Positions 61,954-64,000 of a stretch of 64,000 nucleotides of DNA are shown piece after piece. Made by a program: the position numbers and the translations under genes. Where the stretch lies: NCBI RefSeq assembly GCF_040219615.1, contig NZ_JAVJSE010000013.1, forward strand, positions 248,001 through 312,000, written 5' to 3'. The notes below the pieces were generated by a model. The model was not told where the DNA came from. It did not search any database and saw only the letters and a program-made list of their open reading frames with translations. Source of the DNA: Thalassobaculum_A sp040219615. GTDB taxonomy: Bacteria; Pseudomonadota; Alphaproteobacteria; Thalassobaculales; Thalassobaculaceae. Positions within the stretch are counted from its first letter, which is position 1, and each line of letters begins with the position of its first letter.

Positions 61954-62403
61954 CTAACGGTCGTCGCTGTCCATGGTATCGGCGATCGACCGGGTCAACT
62001 CGAACAGGCGCCGGCGGGCCGTCGGATCCTGGATGCGGTAGAACGCCCGGACCAGTTCGATGGTCTCGCGCCGCTGCATCGGGTCGTCGTCCTGGACCGG
62101 CGCCGTCGGCGGGCCGCCCTCCGCGACGCCCTCCGGCAGGTCGTCGAAAAAGAAGCCGACCGGTACCTGCAAGGCCCTGGCGAGGTCGAACAGCCGGCTC
62201 GCGCCGATGCGATTGGCGCCGCGTTCATACTTCTGAACCTGCTGGAACGTCAGGCCGAGCGCCTCCCCGAGGCGTTCCTGGCTCATGCCGAGCAAGGTGC
62301 GCCGCAGTCGCACACGGGCGCCGACGTGGATGTCGACGGGATTGGGATTGCCAGCTGTGGGCGGACGACCGACCCGCCTGCGACCCGGCCGCTCGCTCGC
62401 CAT
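61954..62403 (-). CDS. XRE-family helix-turn-helix regulator (PhrR-like position)
   Basis: A 149-residue DNA-binding protein. After a basic N-terminus (GRRRVGRPP) comes an XRE helix-turn-helix (VGARVRLRRTLLGMSQERLGEALGLTFQQVQKYERGANRI, about residues 27-66), then a helical C-terminus. It lies between lnt and metK, the place of PhrR-type regulators in rhizobia. Its promoter contains a palindrome between the -35 and -10 elements, consistent with autorepression. ATG at 62403. Confidence 0.88.
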   Translation of the reverse strand: MASERPGRRRVGRPPTAGNPNPVDIHVGARVRLRRTLLGMSQERLGEALGLTFQQVQKYERGANRIGASRLFDLARALQVPVGFFFDDLPEGVAEGGPPTAPVQDDDPMQRRETIELVRAFYRIQDPTARRRLFELTRSIADTMDSDDR

Positions 62404-62442
62404 GCCGCCCCCTTCACGATCCGTTAACCAATACTGGAAGGC

Positions 62443-62470
62443 ATTATTCCATACTCTTGTATGCAGTCAA
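62443..62470 (-). promoter_or_regulatory. Sigma-70 promoter and palindromic operator of the XRE gene
   Basis: On the minus strand TTGACT and AATAAT are separated by 16 bp. The spacer holds the palindrome CATAC-N4-GTATG (62450-62463), placed where a bound repressor would block polymerase. The -10 lies about 40 bp upstream of the start codon. Confidence 0.6.
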
Positions 62471-62517
62471 CGGCGGTGACAGCCTAAATTTCATAAAAAT
62501 CAAACAATTCCACGCTG

Positions 62518-64000
62518 TTATTCAACGCCCCGAATACGTCCGATCCGAGTAGCCGCAAGCAGAATCCCGACCAGCAGAAGAAAGCCCAGGTCTCCGATCC
62601 GGGAATACACGGTGGGCGGCAATGCCCGCGACAGCGGTGCATCGAGGCTGCCGGTCTCGCCCAGGCCCAGCCTTGCCAGGGTCCGGCCGTAGGGATCGGC
62701 GACGAAGGAAACACCTGTGTTCGCCGCGCGGACCACCGGCAGCCCCTCCTCGACCGCGCGCATGCGGGTGATCGCCAGGTGCTGGTACGGGCCGCTCGAA
62801 CGGCCGTACCAGGCGTCGTTGGTCGGGTTCAGCAACCATCCGGGCCGCCGGGCGGGATTCGCGACCGCTCCCGGGAAGATCGCCTCGTAGCACACCAGCG
62901 GGGAGACCGGCGGCAGCCCCGGCAGGTCCAGGGTCGCGGGCCCCGAGCCGGGCGTGAAGTCGCGCGAGCCCTGGACGATCGGGTCGAGCGGCAGCACCGT
63001 GCGCAGCGGCACGTATTCCCCGAACGGCACCAGGTGGGCCTTGTCGTAGGCCCAGCGCAGGGTGCCGTCGGCCGCCAGCGCGAGCACGCTGTTGTAGACC
63101 CGCCCCTCGGCGTCCTCGCGGGCCGCGCCGAACAGCAGGCTGCCGCCGGCCGGCACCGCGCCGGCCAGCCCGGTGAGCGGCGTCTCCGGACCGATCAGGT
63201 AGGCGACCGCGGTCTCCGGCCACACCACCAGGGTCGGCGCCGTTCCCGGCGCCACCCCGGCGGCCCGCACCGTCGGCGCCGCCCCGGCGGCGCTGAGCGA
63301 CAGGTAGCGCAGGACGTGCCGGGGCTTCAGGGTCGGATTCCACTTGTCGCGCTGCGGCACGTTGCCCTGCACCACCCGCAGCACCACGCCGTCGACCGCC
63401 GGCGCCGGCCCGGCCGGGATCCGTGCCCAGCCCCAGACCCCCAGCCCGCCGAGCAGCAGCAGGCAGGCCGCGGCAGCCGCCAGCCGGCCGCGCCGGCCGG
63501 TCGCCGGGTCGAGCCACAGCGCCGGGGCCGCCGCCGCCAGCAGGGTCACCAGCGACAGGCCGTAGGCCCCGAGCAGCGCCGCCGGCTGCAGCAGCGCCGG
63601 CACCGGGTCCCAGACATAGGCCGGCAGGTTCCAGGGAAATCCGGTGAACAGGTGGCCGCGCAGCCACTCAGCCGCCGCCAGGCAGCCGGCCAGCGCCAGC
63701 CAGGCGGCGACGCCGGTGCGCGCCAGCCGGCGGGCGGCCCAGGCGGCGGCGGCGGCGTACAGGGCGAAGACCGCCGGCAGCCCGGCGACCGCGAACGGTA
63801 CCAGCCAGCCGTGGCGGGCCCCGTCCACCAGCAGCGCGTTGGCGATCCAGTACAGCCCGGCGACGTGGTAGCCGAAGCCCCAGAGCCAGCCGGCCAGGGC
63901 GGCCCCCCGGGCGGTCGGCGCGACCCGGACCGCCCAGGCCAGGACGGCGACCCCGAACAGCGCCGGGATCGCCCCGACCGGCGGCAGGGCGGCGGCCGAC
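62518..64000 (-). CDS. lnt: Apolipoprotein N-acyltransferase, N-terminus cut by right edge
   Basis: Lnt adds the third acyl chain to lipoproteins at the inner membrane. At least 494 residues are visible and the frame is open to the window edge. The N-terminal membrane half includes GWLWGFGYHVAGLYWIANAL, LVPFAVAGLPAVFALYAAA and WLRGHLFTGFPWNLPAY. The C-terminal nitrilase-like domain holds the catalytic Glu in LVVWPETAVAYL, the Lys in WAYDKAHLVPFGEYVPLR and the Cys in PLVCYEAIFPG. One last membrane helix (IGDLGFLLLVGILLA) follows. An internal GTG at 63828 is not the real start. It is upstream of the xre gene on the same strand. Confidence 0.95.
   Translation of the reverse strand, partial: SAAALPPVGAIPALFGVAVLAWAVRVAPTARGAALAGWLWGFGYHVAGLYWIANALLVDGARHGWLVPFAVAGLPAVFALYAAAAAWAARRLARTGVAAWLALAGCLAAAEWLRGHLFTGFPWNLPAYVWDPVPALLQPAALLGAYGLSLVTLLAAAAPALWLDPATGRRGRLAAAAACLLLLGGLGVWGWARIPAGPAPAVDGVVLRVVQGNVPQRDKWNPTLKPRHVLRYLSLSAAGAAPTVRAAGVAPGTAPTLVVWPETAVAYLIGPETPLTGLAGAVPAGGSLLFGAAREDAEGRVYNSVLALAADGTLRWAYDKAHLVPFGEYVPLRTVLPLDPIVQGSRDFTPGSGPATLDLPGLPPVSPLVCYEAIFPGAVANPARRPGWLLNPTNDAWYGRSSGPYQHLAITRMRAVEEGLPVVRAANTGVSFVADPYGRTLARLGLGETGSLDAPLSRALPPTVYSRIGDLGFLLLVGILLAATRIGRIRGVE

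Overview
The window is a 64-kb, very GC-rich (roughly 70 %), gene-dense piece of an alphaproteobacterial chromosome, most like Rhodospirillales. The evidence is an Irr-type iron regulator next to fabA-fabB-fabI, perfect CtrA-type boxes (TTAA-N7-TTAA) beside a CheZ gene, and the alphaproteobacterial gene orders leuC-leuD-leuB-asd, ffh-rpsP-rimM-trmD-rplS, dapF-mtaB-ftsY and lnt-xre-metK-trmB-rimP-nusA-ylxR-infB-rbfA-truB-rpsO-pnp. No insertion sequence, prophage, CRISPR array or rRNA operon was seen. The genus cannot be told from the sequence alone.

Left part (1-13.9 kb), mixed accessory and signalling genes. A large pentapeptide-repeat protein runs off the left edge, followed by trans-aconitate methyltransferase (tam). 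A conserved unknown gene and cheZ are divergent around two CtrA boxes. A membrane/spermidine-synthase fusion is divergent from a compact four-gene operon at 5.7-8.1 kb: a tiny Tat-leader-like peptide ending in a Cys-bounded core, an HPr-kinase-like enzyme, a PqqD-like protein and a nucleotidyltransferase. This looks like a peptide-modification (RiPP-like) system and is the most interesting item in the window. Then come tRNA-Gly, a c-type cytochrome, small enzymes, a split PAS sensor plus methyl-accepting protein, a CitE-family lyase and a pyridoxal kinase.

Middle part (14-41.7 kb), mostly housekeeping. Leucine and aspartate-family biosynthesis (asd, leuB, leuD, leuC), the SRP/ribosome-maturation operon (ffh to rplS), a glutathione transferase with a palindromic operator, an RND efflux pair, dapF-mtaB-ftsY, a lower-GC two-gene insert, two paralogous PAS-like proteins, a 2-hydroxyacid dehydrogenase, and a rubrerythrin / Fe-S oxidoreductase / DUF3501 stress module with an Irr-box-like motif at its promoter.

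Right part (41.7-64 kb). Irr heads a minus-strand operon of PH-domain membrane proteins and is divergent from fabA-fabB-fabI (unsaturated fatty acid synthesis). After small enzymes comes the long minus-strand translation/transcription cluster from lnt (cut by the right edge) to pnp. This cluster makes S-adenosylmethionine, modifies tRNA, and provides NusA, IF2, RbfA, TruB, S15 and PNPase. A glycosyltransferase sits inside it between trmB and rimP. Several genes use TTG starts, and ylxR appears to need a CTG start.
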